This document shows positions 25,369 through 35,708 of a stretch of 48,097 nt of DNA, piece after piece. The notes under the pieces are model-generated. The model was not told the DNA's origin, searched no databases, and saw only the letters and a list, made by a program, of their open reading frames with translations. Location: NCBI GenBank assembly GCA_017694875.1, contig JADIMG010000049.1:1-48097 (forward strand), given 5' to 3'. This DNA is from Candidatus Gallipaludibacter merdavium. GTDB lineage: Bacteria; Bacteroidota; Bacteroidia; Bacteroidales; Paludibacteraceae. Position 1 is the first letter of the stretch. Every line of letters starts with the position of its first letter. A program made the position numbers and the translations under genes.

Positions 25369-28362
25369 ATGAACATGAAGAAACAAACTCTTGAGAGGAT
25401 TTTTTTATCCACCCTATTTGTTTTCTCCTCATTTATAATGTTTGCACAAAATGAAGTCAGAGGTATTGTACTTGACAACAAACAAGAGCCTCTTATCGGT
25501 GTGAACATTATGGAGAAAAACACCACAAACGGAACAATTACGGATTTTGATGGGCATTTTATTCTGAACCTTACAACTCCATCTCCTATTTTAACAATCA
25601 GTTATGTAGGTTATACCACACAAGAAATTGAAGTAAACGGTCAAAAGGATATACAGATTGTATTAAAAGAAGACAACGAACAACTGGAAGAAGTTGTAGT
25701 CATCGGCTATGGCGTCCAGAAAAAAAGTGATTTGACAGGCGCTATCTCACAAGTATCTTCCAAAGATCTAGACAAACAACCCTCTTCAAGCTTAGGAGCG
25801 GCCTTACAAGGACGTGCACCTGGCCTGCAAATCGTATCAAGCGGTGCTCCAGGAAGTAATGTCAGCATGAAAGTGCGCGGTATTGGCTCCATCAACAACA
25901 GTGATCCTCTTTTGGTTATTGATGGAGTGCCAACAGACGTTCCACTAAATATGATCAACATGGACGATGTAGCCAGCGTTGATGTATTGAAAGACGCTTC
26001 TGCTACCGCAATATATGGTTCACGCGGAGCTTATGGCGTAATTATCATCACAACGAAAAAAGGAAAAACCGAAAGCAGTCGTCTCAATGTAAAAGCATCA
26101 TATGGTTTTGACCAATTACAGAGGACGTTACCATTATTGAATGCTACACAATTTGCATCACTCCACAACGAAATGATGAAAGCTGGCGGACAACCTCAAA
26201 ACCCAGCATTTGTTGATCCGACTGCATTGGGTGTCGGAACAGATTGGATGAGTGAACTTTTCCAGTACGCACCCACCCAAAACTACTCCATCAATTATTC
26301 AGGAGGAACAAAGAAGACATCCTATTACGTATCTGGAGCATACTATGATCAGCAAGGTATTATAAAAACTACCGATTATAAACGTATCACATTACAATTT
26401 AATTCAGATACAGAATTATACAAATGGTTAAAGTTCGGACATAATCTGTCTTTAAACCATGACATCAAATCGCAAGGTGAATACAATATACAAAACACCA
26501 TGAAAGCCTTGCCGACACAAGCCATCAAAAACGAAGATGGTAGCTGGGCAGGTCCTGTAGGATTAGCCATGTATGTTGGTGATATCGCCAATCCCATTGG
26601 AAAAATGATGGAAAACACCAGTTCCACAAAAGGCTACAATCTTTTAGGTAACATTTACACAGAAATCAAACCTTGGGAATGGCTCGTATTCAAAAGTACA
26701 TTCGGTATACAGACTTTATTCTGGGACAGCAAATCATGGACACCTGCTTATGATTGGGAGCCAATAGAACAACCCGAATCACAAGCATCTCGCCAATATA
26801 ATAAAAGCATCACATGGCTTTGGGACAACACATTAACCTTCAACAAGACATTTGCCGACAAACATAGTGTAACAGCCATGATAGGTTCTTCCGCACAAGC
26901 CAACACTTATGAATATATGAGCGGTACTATTCAAGGCTTTATCAGTGAAACTGCCCAAGAATTATCTAATGGTACATTAGAGCCAACCCTATCCGGCAAT
27001 GGAAGTGACTGGGCTTTATTATCTTTCATGGCACGTGCCAACTACACCTATGACAACCGATATTTATTGACGGCCACTATACGTGCAGACGGTTCATCAC
27101 GGTTCAGCAAAGCAAACCGTTGGGGCTATTTTCCATCCGTATCTGCCGCATGGCGTGTAAGCGAAGAAAATTTCTTCAATAAGACTTATGGCTTGGGCGA
27201 TTTGAAAATCAGAGCCGGATATGGTGTTACAGGTAACCAAGCGAGCGTCGGCAATTATGCTTATGCATCAGCATTACAAACCGTACAGTACAATTTCAAT
27301 GGTAATCAAGTTATGGGACTTGCTCCCTGGGTAATGCCAAACCCTAATGTACGCTGGGAAGAAGTAGAACAAATCAACGTTGGAGTCGATGCAGGATTAT
27401 TAGGTAGCTGTTTAATCGTAAACCTTGACGGTTACATCAAAAATACCAATGACATGTTAGTGCCAATGTCAGTGCCCATTTCATCTGGTTACTCAGATGA
27501 GAACGTACCACAAATCAATGCCGGACTTATGCGTAATATGGGTGCTGAATTATCCATTACATCAGTTAATTTCACAGGAGAATTCACTTGGACGACAACC
27601 GCAAACGTGGCATATAACCACAACCGTCTGCTGAGTCTAAACAGCGATGTTCCTATGTATTTTGACTGTAACATACACATGGTCGGCTATCCTATCAGTT
27701 CTTTTTATGGATATGTAACAGACGGAATCTTCCAAAACCAAGAAGAAGTGGAACAACATGCCATTCAAACTGTCGGCAGTGACGAATATACCAGTACACA
27801 ACCAGGCGATATTCGTTTCAAAGATTTAAACAACGATGGCGTAATTAATGAAGATGACCGTACTGTACTGGGTAGCCCTACCCCATCTTGGACATTTTCT
27901 ATGAATAACCAATTTTCCTGGAAAGGTTTCGATTTGGAAATATATTTACAAGGTGTGGCTGGTAATAAGATTTATAACGGTAACCGTGCCGCGTTGGAAG
28001 CAATGAGCGTTGCACAAAACCAGATGATTACCGTATTGGACCGCTGGCGCGGTGAAGGCACCAGCAATACAATGCCTCGTGCCGTATTCAGCGACCCCAA
28101 CAAGAACAACAGAACTTCTGACCGTTTCCTGGAAGACGGTTCATATCTACGCTTGAAAAACCTGTCTCTAGGCTATACATTACCGCAATCATTGACTCAA
28201 AAAGCAGCTATGCAGCAAGTAAGAGTATCATTCTCTGCACAAAATGTATTCACACTTACCCGCTATACAGGTCTCGATCCAGAAGTAGGAGGTTCAGGTG
28301 TTGACAACAATGTATACCCAATCACCCGTAATTTCACATTTGGCTTAAACGTAACATTCTAA
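25369..28362 (+). CDS. SusC-family TonB-dependent alpha-glucan transporter
   Basis: A 997-residue outer membrane channel, starting at ATG 25369; the longer open frame would run through the intercistronic hairpin. A signal peptide ending IMFAQ is followed by a carboxypeptidase-regulatory-like domain (RGIVLDNKQEPLIGVNI, TDFDGHF, ISYVGYTTQE), a TonB-box-like EEVVVIGYG, a plug (LQGRAPGLQIVSSG, VRGIGSINNSDPLLVIDGVP, VLKDASATAIYGSRGAYGVI) and a barrel ending FGLNVTF. It has no STN domain. With the adjacent SusD it should import alpha-glucan oligosaccharides to the periplasm. The 16-base gap to the SusD gene supports a working pair. Confidence 0.95.
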   Translation: MNMKKQTLERIFLSTLFVFSSFIMFAQNEVRGIVLDNKQEPLIGVNIMEKNTTNGTITDFDGHFILNLTTPSPILTISYVGYTTQEIEVNGQKDIQIVLKEDNEQLEEVVVIGYGVQKKSDLTGAISQVSSKDLDKQPSSSLGAALQGRAPGLQIVSSGAPGSNVSMKVRGIGSINNSDPLLVIDGVPTDVPLNMINMDDVASVDVLKDASATAIYGSRGAYGVIIITTKKGKTESSRLNVKASYGFDQLQRTLPLLNATQFASLHNEMMKAGGQPQNPAFVDPTALGVGTDWMSELFQYAPTQNYSINYSGGTKKTSYYVSGAYYDQQGIIKTTDYKRITLQFNSDTELYKWLKFGHNLSLNHDIKSQGEYNIQNTMKALPTQAIKNEDGSWAGPVGLAMYVGDIANPIGKMMENTSSTKGYNLLGNIYTEIKPWEWLVFKSTFGIQTLFWDSKSWTPAYDWEPIEQPESQASRQYNKSITWLWDNTLTFNKTFADKHSVTAMIGSSAQANTYEYMSGTIQGFISETAQELSNGTLEPTLSGNGSDWALLSFMARANYTYDNRYLLTATIRADGSSRFSKANRWGYFPSVSAAWRVSEENFFNKTYGLGDLKIRAGYGVTGNQASVGNYAYASALQTVQYNFNGNQVMGLAPWVMPNPNVRWEEVEQINVGVDAGLLGSCLIVNLDGYIKNTNDMLVPMSVPISSGYSDENVPQINAGLMRNMGAELSITSVNFTGEFTWTTTANVAYNHNRLLSLNSDVPMYFDCNIHMVGYPISSFYGYVTDGIFQNQEEVEQHAIQTVGSDEYTSTQPGDIRFKDLNNDGVINEDDRTVLGSPTPSWTFSMNNQFSWKGFDLEIYLQGVAGNKIYNGNRAALEAMSVAQNQMITVLDRWRGEGTSNTMPRAVFSDPNKNNRTSDRFLEDGSYLRLKNLSLGYTLPQSLTQKAAMQQVRVSFSAQNVFTLTRYTGLDPEVGGSGVDNNVYPITRNFTFGLNVTF

Positions 28363-28378
28363 TCAAATTCAAAGAAAG

Positions 28379-29869
28379 ATGAAAAAAATATCAATCATAA
28401 TATTCACGTTGTCTTGCATGCTTTTAAGTTCCTGTGAAGACTTTCTGAATAGAGAGCCATGGGATTCTGTAGACACATCTCAAAGTTTTAAAACTGTAGA
28501 CGACGCAATTGCAGCCGTTAATGCCGCTTATCAGCCTCTACAATGGGCGAAGCTTTATAATATGCGCATATGGACATTGGATATCATTGCCGGCAATAGT
28601 GTAGTAGGGGCTGGAGGTGGAACCGATGGTATAGAAACCGTTGATTTAGCCAACTTTATTGCAACTGCCGACAATTTTGCAGCACTTGATTTATGGCGTG
28701 GTCCTTCACCCGGTATTTTGCGTTGTAATTTCGTCTTGGAAAAAGTACCAGGTATGACCATAGACGAGAGCATCAAAAACCGCTGTCTAGGAGAAGCCTA
28801 TTTTTTGCGTGCTCACTACTACTTCATATTGGTAAGATTGTTTGGAGGAGTACCATTAATTACAACACCTCAAACATCTGAAAGCGATTTGCTAGTAGAA
28901 CGTGCCCCTGTTGATTCCATTTACGCACTTATCACATCAGACTTGAAGCATGCCATCGATTTATTACCTACAAAATCAGAGTATTCTACAACCGATTTAG
29001 GACGTGCCACACAAGAAGCTGCCATGGCTGAACTTGCCCGTGTGTATCTTACTTACCAAACAAGTACGGAAAAATATGAAGAAGTTGTACGATTATGTGA
29101 TGAAATAGGGAAACTCGGCTATCAATTAGCTTCTGATTATTCAGACAATTTTGATCCTGCTTTAAAAAATGGCGTAGAATCCATCTTTGAAGTACAATAT
29201 TACGGAAAAACTAGCTACGACTTCTGGAGCAACGAAAACCAGTGTTCTTGGATAAGTACATTTATGGGCCCACGTAATTCCAACATGGCTGCCGGATGCT
29301 ATGGTTGGAATCAGCCAACTTCTGAATTTGTCCAACAATATGAAGAAGGCGATTTACGCAAAGACAAAACCATATTTTACATGGGATGTCCCACCTTCGA
29401 TGGCAAACAATACAGTTCATCCTATTCAACAACAGGTTACAATGTCCGCAAATTTTTGCTGACCAAAGCCCAATCGCCTGACTACAACACAAGCGATGCC
29501 AACTGGGTTGTAACCCGGTATGCAGATGTGCTTCTTATGAAAGCAGAAGCCCTTAATGAATTAGGACGTACCACATTGGCAGAAGAACCTCTTTATGAAG
29601 TCCGTAAACGGGCAGGATTAACTAACCGTTCGGACATAGAAGGACTTACAATGAATGAAATGCGTGAGAAAATCATACATGAACGCCGCATTGAACTTGC
29701 TTTTGAAGGACATCGTTGGTTCGACTTAATCCGATATAAAGACAATTATGCACTTAACTTCCTGCATTCTATCGGGAAGACTTCTGCAACAACCAAACAT
29801 TTATTGTTCCCCATCCCACAACAGGAAATAGAAGCGAACAGTAAATTAACACAAAACCCAGGATATTAA
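28379..29869 (+). CDS. SusD-family glycan-capture lipoprotein
   Basis: A 496-residue lipoprotein, the lid of the preceding SusC channel. The lipobox is LLSSC (Cys19), followed by EDFLNREPWD. Family features are the TPR-like helices around CLGEAYFLRAHYYFILVRLFGG, RYADVLLMKAEALNELGR, and the C-terminal IIHERRIELAFEGHRWFDLIRY block. Ligand specificity cannot be read directly; the surrounding GH66, GH31 and GH97 genes point to an alpha-glucan. It lies in tight order with SusC before it and the SusE-like gene 18 bases after. Confidence 0.95.
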   Translation: MKKISIIIFTLSCMLLSSCEDFLNREPWDSVDTSQSFKTVDDAIAAVNAAYQPLQWAKLYNMRIWTLDIIAGNSVVGAGGGTDGIETVDLANFIATADNFAALDLWRGPSPGILRCNFVLEKVPGMTIDESIKNRCLGEAYFLRAHYYFILVRLFGGVPLITTPQTSESDLLVERAPVDSIYALITSDLKHAIDLLPTKSEYSTTDLGRATQEAAMAELARVYLTYQTSTEKYEEVVRLCDEIGKLGYQLASDYSDNFDPALKNGVESIFEVQYYGKTSYDFWSNENQCSWISTFMGPRNSNMAAGCYGWNQPTSEFVQQYEEGDLRKDKTIFYMGCPTFDGKQYSSSYSTTGYNVRKFLLTKAQSPDYNTSDANWVVTRYADVLLMKAEALNELGRTTLAEEPLYEVRKRAGLTNRSDIEGLTMNEMREKIIHERRIELAFEGHRWFDLIRYKDNYALNFLHSIGKTSATTKHLLFPIPQQEIEANSKLTQNPGY

Positions 29870-29887
29870 CCATAGAAAGACAAAAAA

Positions 29888-31327
29888 ATGAGACATATAA
29901 AATGCATATTACTTTCAGCAACTCTTGGTTTATTGGGGTTATCCAGCTGTCAAGAAGAAATAATTACCAATAAAGGGGAAACCCCATTACGGCTCATCGC
30001 TTCTTCAGACAGCGTGAGATGTGACCAGCGTGCAGATGACCAGGAAGCATTGCAATTAACATGGACCAGCGGTACCAACCAGGGTACAAGTGCTGCCATC
30101 TACTATTATTTTGAGATGGATTTGAAAGGAAACAATTTCGAAGGAGGAATCAAATACAATATAGGTAAAACGGAATCACGTGTATTATCCTTTACCAATA
30201 AATCACTTACAGATACTCTTCTTTATTATTTCAAGAATATTCCATTGGAAGAATACAGTGAATTTGAGGCTCGCGTTACTGCTACAGTTGCGGCAGAGAA
30301 TGTTCCTGTTCAGGTTTCCCCAATTATCACTTTACGCATCGCTCCATACAAATATCGTGTGTTGAACGTATATCTGATTGGTGATGCAACACCTAACGGA
30401 TGGGACAACCAACTTGCAACGCCAATGATACCCGATTATGAAAATCCAGAATTGTTTACATGGGAAGGAATGCTAAACCAAGGTGAATTAAAGTTCAACA
30501 CTCAACTTGGTTCGTGGCTACCATGTTATGTCCGTGACGAAACCGATTTCACCAAAATGCACTACCGTGAACAAGAAAGTGACTACCCCGACAACAAATG
30601 GCAAATAGAAACCATCGGTACTTATCATATAAGAATCAACATTGACTCTCTGACCATAAGTATCACCAATTTAGATGGTGAAGTGCCTTTTAATAAATTA
30701 TATTTAGTTGGCAGTGCAGCTGGTGAAGCTTTAGCCATGCAACAAGACAGCCATGATCCATTCATTTTTACTTATGACGGAACACTTAATGCCGGTACTT
30801 TCCTAGTGTCGAGCACACAAAATTCGGAAGGCTGTGCCGGATATCAACCTAATCAACAAGCAGGTATGGGATCTTCAACCATCATTGCATTGGAAAATAT
30901 TGGAGATGCAACTTTCACATGGAACCTATCTGCAGCCAATAAATATAGCTTACATCTCGATTTGCGCAATATGCGAATGGATATAAGCGGATATTCACCA
31001 TATGAACATATATACATGATCGGCGACGCCACACCTGGCGGATGGAGTTGGGACAATGTAACCGAAATGAGCAAGAATCCGAATGACCCAAATGAATTCG
31101 TCTACGAAGGTCCTCTCTCTGAAGGAGAAATTAAATTTCCATTGGAAATAGATCATAGCTGGGGAGGTGATTTCATACTTGCACCTACTGCAAATTGCAC
31201 ACCAAGCGAAAACGGTGATTATGTAATCGGGAATCAACCTGACAACAAATGGAAAATTAGTGAAGCTGGCAATTACCGTATCGTGATAAACGTATTCAAT
31301 GAAACCATTTCGTTCATCAAACAATAA
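29888..31327 (+). CDS. SusE-like outer membrane glycan-binding lipoprotein
   Basis: A 479-residue lipoprotein (lipobox GLSSC, Cys21). An N-terminal SusE-type Ig-like domain (about 25-155) is followed by three starch-binding-type modules beginning near residues 158 (VYLIGDATPNGWDN), 267 (LYLVGSAAGEAL) and 372 (IYMIGDATPGGWSWDN). The middle module is the most diverged and lacks the GW(D/N) element, so it may bind poorly or not at all. SusE of Bacteroides has two such modules and SusF three, so this protein joins a SusE-type N-terminus and anchor to a SusF-like module count. It probably holds polymer at the surface near SusCD. Confidence 0.88.
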   Translation: MRHIKCILLSATLGLLGLSSCQEEIITNKGETPLRLIASSDSVRCDQRADDQEALQLTWTSGTNQGTSAAIYYYFEMDLKGNNFEGGIKYNIGKTESRVLSFTNKSLTDTLLYYFKNIPLEEYSEFEARVTATVAAENVPVQVSPIITLRIAPYKYRVLNVYLIGDATPNGWDNQLATPMIPDYENPELFTWEGMLNQGELKFNTQLGSWLPCYVRDETDFTKMHYREQESDYPDNKWQIETIGTYHIRINIDSLTISITNLDGEVPFNKLYLVGSAAGEALAMQQDSHDPFIFTYDGTLNAGTFLVSSTQNSEGCAGYQPNQQAGMGSSTIIALENIGDATFTWNLSAANKYSLHLDLRNMRMDISGYSPYEHIYMIGDATPGGWSWDNVTEMSKNPNDPNEFVYEGPLSEGEIKFPLEIDHSWGGDFILAPTANCTPSENGDYVIGNQPDNKWKISEAGNYRIVINVFNETISFIKQ

Positions 31328-31340
31328 CTAACAACACATT

Positions 31341-33110
31341 ATGAAAAAAGTCATATTATCATATTTTTGTGCCGCATTTATGATATCCATGTCGGCATGC
31401 AATACATTCAATCCCATAAATGACCCCATCACTTATGGCGATGGATATATGGATGTTCAGCTCAACACGGATAAGGCCCGTTATATTCCCGGTGAGGCAG
31501 TGAACATCACATTGAACAAACCCGTAGATGGAGCAGAAAACGTTATGATACGTTACCGCCATCTAGGAGAGACCATAAAAGAAGAACCGTTTAGTAATTG
31601 TTCCTGGACATGGCAACCTCCAACTGAAGATTATAAAGGATATTTGATTGATCTTTACAGCATAGTAGACGGAAAAGAAGTGATACATGGTAGTATTGCC
31701 GTTGATGTTTCATCTGATGTAGCACGTTTTCCACGCAATGGTTTCCTTTCTGCCTACGGAAAAATGTCTGACAGCGAAATTGAAGCTATTATGTCAGACC
31801 TTAACCGTCACCACATTAACTATGTACAATATCAAGACTGGCATTACAAACACCATAAACCATTGGCAGGAACACCATCCTCACCAATGAGCGTTTGGAC
31901 TGATATCATCAATCGTGATTGCTATCTCAGCACGGTCAAAGGCTACATTGAGACTTCACACAAATATGGAATGAAATCCTTATTTTATAATTTGGCATAT
32001 GGTGCATTGGACGATGCAGCTGAAGATGGAGTAAAAGAAGAATGGTATCTATTTAAAGACAAAAATCATGCTTCAAAAGATTACCATGCATTAGGTTCTC
32101 CATTCAAGAGCAGTATCTATTTAGTAAATCCAGCCAATGAAGAATGGATCGACTACATATCATCACAAAATGATGATGTTTATGCCGTATTTGATTTTGA
32201 CGGTTACCAAATTGACCAGTTAGGTTGGCGTGGGGATTTATATGATTATTACGGCAATATCGTATATCTAGACCAGACATTCAAGCACTTCATTGAAAAA
32301 ATGAAAGAAGCACAACCATCCAAATCACTGGTAATGAATGCTGTCGGCCAATATGGGCAAGAATGGCAGATTTCCAAGGCTCCAGTTGATTTTCTATATA
32401 CTGAAGTATGGGACCATAACAATGAAAACGGTTTCACAATCTTTTCCAATATCATTACTAATAACGATAATTGGTCCTCGGGAAAAGAAACGGTATTGGC
32501 AGCGTATCTCAATTATGAACTTGGCCGAAAAGGACGTGGATATTTCAATACTCCCGGTATCCTTATGGGTAGCGCAGCTGCATTCGCATGGGGAGGAAGT
32601 ATTCTGCAATTGGGTGAACATATGCTCTGCAACGAATATTTCCCCAACAACAATTTAAGCATGAAAGGTGAACTGAAAACCGCTCTTGTACACTATTATG
32701 ATTTTCTGACTGCGTACGAAAACCTGTTACGGGAAGATGGAGAATGGTATGGTGTAGATATTACCTCTGAAGACAACCAATGCACATTTAATCAATGGCC
32801 ACCACAAAAGCAACAAATCGCCACAGTAGGCAAACGATTCGCAAACAAAGATGTCATACACCTACTAAGCTATAGAAATGCTACACATTTAGACTGGTGT
32901 GATACTGAAGGCAACCAAGGAGAACCTGATTTGCTGGAAAATCTGGCTATCAGCTTCAACGTCAAAGCAGAACCTAAAGCAGTCTGGATAGCAACTCCAG
33001 ATAATCAGGACTGTGTTGCCATCCATTTGGATTACCAATATGAAAATGGGAAAATCAATTGTACTATCCCGTCACTGAAATATTGGAGTATGATTGTAGT
33101 TGAATATTAA
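31341..33110 (+). CDS. GH66 endo-dextranase-type lipoprotein
   Basis: A 589-residue glycoside hydrolase of family 66, which contains endo-alpha-1,6-glucanases (dextranases) and cycloisomaltooligosaccharide glucanotransferases. The lipobox-like SMSAC (Cys20) predicts surface anchoring. An Ig-like N-terminal domain (about 35-125) precedes the TIM barrel. The segment FDFDGYQIDQLG places the probable nucleophile at Asp292, and FLYTEVWD places the acid/base at Glu355, by comparison with the known GH66 dextranase active site. The barrel lacks the long CBM35 insertion of cyclising enzymes as far as I can see, favouring plain dextranase. It is the only endo-acting enzyme in the locus, so it probably sets its specificity. 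Confidence 0.9.
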   Translation: MKKVILSYFCAAFMISMSACNTFNPINDPITYGDGYMDVQLNTDKARYIPGEAVNITLNKPVDGAENVMIRYRHLGETIKEEPFSNCSWTWQPPTEDYKGYLIDLYSIVDGKEVIHGSIAVDVSSDVARFPRNGFLSAYGKMSDSEIEAIMSDLNRHHINYVQYQDWHYKHHKPLAGTPSSPMSVWTDIINRDCYLSTVKGYIETSHKYGMKSLFYNLAYGALDDAAEDGVKEEWYLFKDKNHASKDYHALGSPFKSSIYLVNPANEEWIDYISSQNDDVYAVFDFDGYQIDQLGWRGDLYDYYGNIVYLDQTFKHFIEKMKEAQPSKSLVMNAVGQYGQEWQISKAPVDFLYTEVWDHNNENGFTIFSNIITNNDNWSSGKETVLAAYLNYELGRKGRGYFNTPGILMGSAAAFAWGGSILQLGEHMLCNEYFPNNNLSMKGELKTALVHYYDFLTAYENLLREDGEWYGVDITSEDNQCTFNQWPPQKQQIATVGKRFANKDVIHLLSYRNATHLDWCDTEGNQGEPDLLENLAISFNVKAEPKAVWIATPDNQDCVAIHLDYQYENGKINCTIPSLKYWSMIVVEY

Positions 33111-33129
33111 TACCTTAATATATTATTCT

Positions 33130-35697
33130 ATGAAAAAACTATTTATCATATTGTCATTATTAAGCTGTTTTATCCATTCCGTCTATAGTGAAAACAATCC
33201 TATAGCAGCCCCTGAAGCTATTGTAATTTCGGGAAATATGCGTTTTACCATATTAACCCCAGAAATGATTCGTATAGAATGGAGTGAAACACAACAATTC
33301 GAAGATCGTGCTTCTTTCACGGTGCTAAATCGTCGCTTGCCAGTACCACCTTTTACAAAAGAAGAACGTGACGGATTTTTATATATAAAAACAGAAAAAC
33401 TTTCTTTACAATACCGTATAGGCAGTTTTCCTGGAACATTTAACCCTGCAAGTTCAGAAAACCTCAAAATAACATTTGAGATGGATGGTCGTACACAGAC
33501 ATGGTATCCCTGGAAACCCGATAATTTAAATTTAAAAGGAACCATGCGTACATTGGACAGCGCAAACGGGACAAACAAATTATCAGAAATGGAAAATGGA
33601 CTTCTCTCACGTTCTGGCTGGGCAGTAATAGATGAAACAGGAGAACGTCCAGACGGCAGTATAAGCCTAATGTTCGAACCAAGGGAAAATGGAGTAGATT
33701 GGGTCGGAGAACGTCAAGACAAAACTGCTATGGACTGGTATTTTTTAGGTTACGGGCATGACTATAAAAAAGCGTTATCAGACTTTATTAAAATAGCTGG
33801 CCGCATCCCCATGCCACCCATGTACGCATTCGGATATTGGTATTCAAAATATGAAGAGTATTCAGAACAAGATTTCAAGGATTTAGTGGGCGAAATACAA
33901 GACCATGACATTCCTCTCGATGTAATGGTTGTCGATATGGACTGGCACTATTCCGGTAGCAGTAATGATGGAGGACGTGGCGGATGGACTGGATGGAGTT
34001 GGAATAAGCGTTTATTTCCCGACCCGGAAGGATTTCTGAACTGGCTTCATGACAATCATTTAAAAGCCACACTCAATCTCCATCCTGCAGATGGAATCGC
34101 TCCTGATGAAGATAACTTTACAGCATTAGCCAATGAACTAGGATTACCCACCAATCAAACTATACCATGGCGATTGGAGAATGAAGAATTCTATAAAGCA
34201 TTTTTCAAACACATTATACGTCCACATGAAAACATTGGCGTTGATTTCTGGTGGTTAGATTGGCAACAATGGCTATTGGCCAATGATGTAGAAAAATTAG
34301 GTAACACTTTTTGGCTAAACCATGTATTTTTCAATGATAAGAAACAACAGGAAAACGGTCGCCCCATTATTTTCCACCGCTGGGGAGGATTAGGCAATCA
34401 TCGTTATCAGGTTGGCTTTTCTGGGGATGCACATGCAAATTTTGAGACCCTTGCCTTTGAGCCCTATTTTACCGCTACAGCTTCAAATGTTGGTTATGGC
34501 TATTGGAGTCATGACATCGGCGGACATTTCCAAAATGGCGGCAATGATGCAGAACTTTTCCTTAGATGGATTCAATATGGAGTCTTTTCCCCTATCCTCC
34601 GCACACATAGCACAAAAGACCCCTCGATTGAACGAAGAATCTGGAAATATGACAATTTCACACTTATGCGTGATGCCATAGAACTCAGGTATGCATTAGC
34701 GCCTTATATTTATACACAGGCTCGTACAGCTTATGACACAGGTATTTCAATATGTCGCCCACTCTATTACGAATGGCCAGAAGAAAACGAAGCCTACAAG
34801 CACAACGACGAATATATGTTTGGTGATAACATATTAGCAGCGCCAATAGTAGAACGTTCCAACAACAATGGCATTAGCCATAAAACCATTTGGCTACCAC
34901 AAGGGAATTGGTATGAGGTAAATAGTGGCGATATCCTGGAAGGAAACAAAAGTTATACTCGGACTTTCACCCAGGCAGATATCCCCCATTATTACAAAGA
35001 AGGTGCAATTATTCCAATGTATCCCAAACTATCTCACCTAAAAAGCCGTCCAGATAAACTTATTTTGCAATTTGCTCCCGGACAAGAAGGCGAGTTTATG
35101 TATTATGAAGATGAAAACGACAATGACAATTATCAAAATGGCCTTTATACATTCACTAAAATAACCCAAAACCGTAATGAAAAAGAAGGAACCTTCACCA
35201 TATACCCACGTGAAGGTAATTTCAATGGCATGCCCACAAACAGAAGTTACGAGTTACATATATTAGCCGCAACATTCCCACAATCAGTTGAAGTGAACCA
35301 CATTCCATATCAAATGGGCAATGAAGGGAATGGAACTTGGAATTATGACAGCGAAATGCAAATAATAAAACTCTATATTCCCTCAACTTCATGTGATGAA
35401 ACCATCGAAATTAACATAATATTTTCAGAAGAAAGTGCAGTACAAACGACAAAAGAAGACAAAAACGCTTTCATCCACTATATTCAAAACGAAAAAAAAC
35501 TATGTGTCAATACAGACCAGATTTGCCATCGTATAAAACTGTATTTACATGACATTACAGGAAAAATAATTTTAGAGCAAGACGAGAAAAACTCGATGGG
35601 ATTTTACGTAAATATTCCCAACAGTACACCTAATGGAGTCTATATTGTCAAAATGGAATACGACGGCCATCAACAAACACAAAGAATAATCATATAA
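33130..35697 (+). CDS. GH31 family alpha-glucosidase with T9SS sorting domain (first GH31)
   Basis: An 855-residue secreted GH31 enzyme. The start is ATG 33130, giving the signal peptide MKKLFIILSLLSCFIHSVYS; an in-frame ATG at 33100 would overlap the GH66 stop. The barrel carries DVMVVDMDWH, the nucleophile motif WWLDW (Asp377) instead of the common WxDMNE, and the acid/base in FSGD (Asp433). WWLDW marks a GH31 branch distinct from the second GH31 of this locus; the precise specificity (alpha-1,6, alpha-1,3 or transglycosylation) is not readable. The tail (about 790-855: IKLYLHDITGKIILEQ... NGVYIVKMEYDG) is a T9SS sorting domain, so the enzyme should act on the cell surface or outside. Confidence 0.88.
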   Translation: MKKLFIILSLLSCFIHSVYSENNPIAAPEAIVISGNMRFTILTPEMIRIEWSETQQFEDRASFTVLNRRLPVPPFTKEERDGFLYIKTEKLSLQYRIGSFPGTFNPASSENLKITFEMDGRTQTWYPWKPDNLNLKGTMRTLDSANGTNKLSEMENGLLSRSGWAVIDETGERPDGSISLMFEPRENGVDWVGERQDKTAMDWYFLGYGHDYKKALSDFIKIAGRIPMPPMYAFGYWYSKYEEYSEQDFKDLVGEIQDHDIPLDVMVVDMDWHYSGSSNDGGRGGWTGWSWNKRLFPDPEGFLNWLHDNHLKATLNLHPADGIAPDEDNFTALANELGLPTNQTIPWRLENEEFYKAFFKHIIRPHENIGVDFWWLDWQQWLLANDVEKLGNTFWLNHVFFNDKKQQENGRPIIFHRWGGLGNHRYQVGFSGDAHANFETLAFEPYFTATASNVGYGYWSHDIGGHFQNGGNDAELFLRWIQYGVFSPILRTHSTKDPSIERRIWKYDNFTLMRDAIELRYALAPYIYTQARTAYDTGISICRPLYYEWPEENEAYKHNDEYMFGDNILAAPIVERSNNNGISHKTIWLPQGNWYEVNSGDILEGNKSYTRTFTQADIPHYYKEGAIIPMYPKLSHLKSRPDKLILQFAPGQEGEFMYYEDENDNDNYQNGLYTFTKITQNRNEKEGTFTIYPREGNFNGMPTNRSYELHILAATFPQSVEVNHIPYQMGNEGNGTWNYDSEMQIIKLYIPSTSCDETIEINIIFSEESAVQTTKEDKNAFIHYIQNEKKLCVNTDQICHRIKLYLHDITGKIILEQDEKNSMGFYVNIPNSTPNGVYIVKMEYDGHQQTQRIII

Positions 35698-35708
35698 AAA
35701 GTTATATC

